Shown: positions 63,528-64,000 of the stretch, piece after piece
Numbering within the stretch: the first letter of the stretch is position 1
Layout: the number at the start of each line of letters is the position of its first letter
Source of the DNA: an uncultured Burkholderiales bacterium
Lineage (GTDB): Bacteria; Pseudomonadota; Gammaproteobacteria; Burkholderiales; Burkholderiaceae
Length of the DNA stretch: 64,000 bases
NCBI GenBank assembly: GCA_946480465.1
Contig: CAMLJY010000008.1
Location: 62,001 to 126,000 of the forward strand
Direction of reading: 5' to 3'
Made by a program: the position numbers and the translations under genes
Notes under the pieces: generated by a model
Seen by the model: only the letters and a program-made list of their open reading frames with translations
Database searches by the model: none
What the model was told of the DNA's origin: nothing

Positions 63528-64000
63528 TCGTACTCCCGGTGGAAGTCCTTGATCTGCTTCAGGAACAGCGTCGGCGTGCCATGCGCGCGGCGCGCAGGCG
63601 CCGCCAGCGCGGTGTCGGGCCGGGCATTGCGGGTGCCGAAGCGCACCGTGGCACTGCCGCGCAGCACGTCCTCGTACTCGGCCACCGACATCGCGTGCCG
63701 GCGGTCCAGCGCCTCGCGGATGCGCATGCCGCGCAGCTTCTGCTGGCCTTCACGCGTGACGACGCCGCTGAAGAACTCGGAGCAGCAGCCCGAGCCGTAC
63801 GAGAAGCAGCCGATGCGGCCCGGCGCGTCGAAGCTGCCGTTGTCGATGGTGCTGACCAAGGACAGCATGGCCGCCGCGCCCATCGTGTTGCCCACGCGCA
63901 TGCCGTAGGCCAGGCCGGGCGCCACGCGGCGCTGGAAGTCGGCCTCGATGGTGTCGCTGGCGGCACGCGCCAGCTTGCGCATCAGGCTGCGGTGCGCACC
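63515..64000 (-). CDS. HMG-CoA-synthase homologue of the beta-branching cassette, C-terminal part
   Basis: Cut by the right edge; the frame is open to 64000 (GAHRSLMRKLARA). Visible family blocks are RVGNTMG, LASTIDNGSF-like LVSTIDNGSFDAPGRIG, FSYGSGCCSEFFSGVV, and the C-terminus LKQIKDFHREYEWTS, which closely follow polyketide HMG-CoA synthases (PksG type). The catalytic Glu, Cys and the first His lie upstream, outside the window. The enzyme adds acetyl from the donor ACP (20291-20557) to the beta-ketone on ACP2. It is the first visible gene of the HMGS-ECH1-AT block. Confidence 0.95.
   Translation of the reverse strand, partial: GAHRSLMRKLARAASDTIEADFQRRVAPGLAYGMRVGNTMGAAAMLSLVSTIDNGSFDAPGRIGCFSYGSGCCSEFFSGVVTREGQQKLRGMRIREALDRRHAMSVAEYEDVLRGSATVRFGTRNARPDTALAAPARRAHGTPTLFLKQIKDFHREYEWTS

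Overview
The window is very GC-rich, densely coding DNA. The housekeeping genes at its left end (homospermidine synthase, NIPSNAP protein, DUF6496 protein, Pmp3/YqaE protein, glycine-zipper envelope protein, YqjM-type ene-reductase) point to a betaproteobacterium of the order Burkholderiales. That is an inference from gene content and codon use; no rRNA or other phylogenetic marker is present.

Region 1 (1-10920) is ordinary chromosome: a partial MarR regulator, UspA, homospermidine synthase, a nucleotidyltransferase-like protein, a LysR regulator, NIPSNAP, SDR, an ene-reductase, envelope and acetyltransferase genes. It also holds two decayed genes (a PuuB-type FAD oxidase relic and a DUF4375 gene broken by a frameshift) and about 600 bases without a recognisable gene at 10323-10920, the boundary with the cluster.

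Region 2 (10921 to the right edge, all on the minus strand, transcribed right to left) is a large trans-AT polyketide synthase (PKS) gene cluster. From upstream to downstream it encodes: HMG-CoA-synthase homologue (cut by the edge), ECH1, malonyltransferase, three giant PKS proteins (2315, 6646 and 3700 aa) with a 621-aa ACP-FAD enzyme between the second and third, a 269-aa protein of unknown function, a donor ACP, a Cys-to-Ser ketosynthase, an SRPBCC-alpha/beta-hydrolase fusion, an MFS/outer-membrane/HlyD efflux set, an AT-like acyl hydrolase and a Sfp-type phosphopantetheinyl transferase. No module carries an AT domain. Many genes overlap by 4-13 bases.

Colinear reading of the assembly line (visible part): KS1-DH-KR-ACP1-KS2 | ECH*-ECH2-ACP2-KS3-DH-KR-ACP3-KS4-KR-ACP4-KS5(0)-DH-ACP5-KS6-KR-ACP6-KS7 | ACP7-FAD enzyme | NTF2-NTF2-KS8-DH-ACP8-KS9-DH-KR-ACP9-KS10(0). 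A complete beta-branching (HCS) cassette is present, and ACP2 carries the Trp six residues after the phosphopantetheine Ser that flags beta-branching ACPs. The predicted product is a reduced, partly unsaturated chain with one beta-branch, an oxidative tailoring step at module 7 and an unclear release mechanism, because there is no TE domain. The first protein starts with a KS and has no loading module, so the starter logic, and probably more of the cluster, lies beyond 64000.

The most unusual elements are the ACP-FAD protein followed by a PKS that begins with two NTF2-like (SnoaL-type) domains and an atypical KS, the doubled ECH at a split beta-branching module, the terminal KS lacking a catalytic His, and the 269-aa orphan protein.
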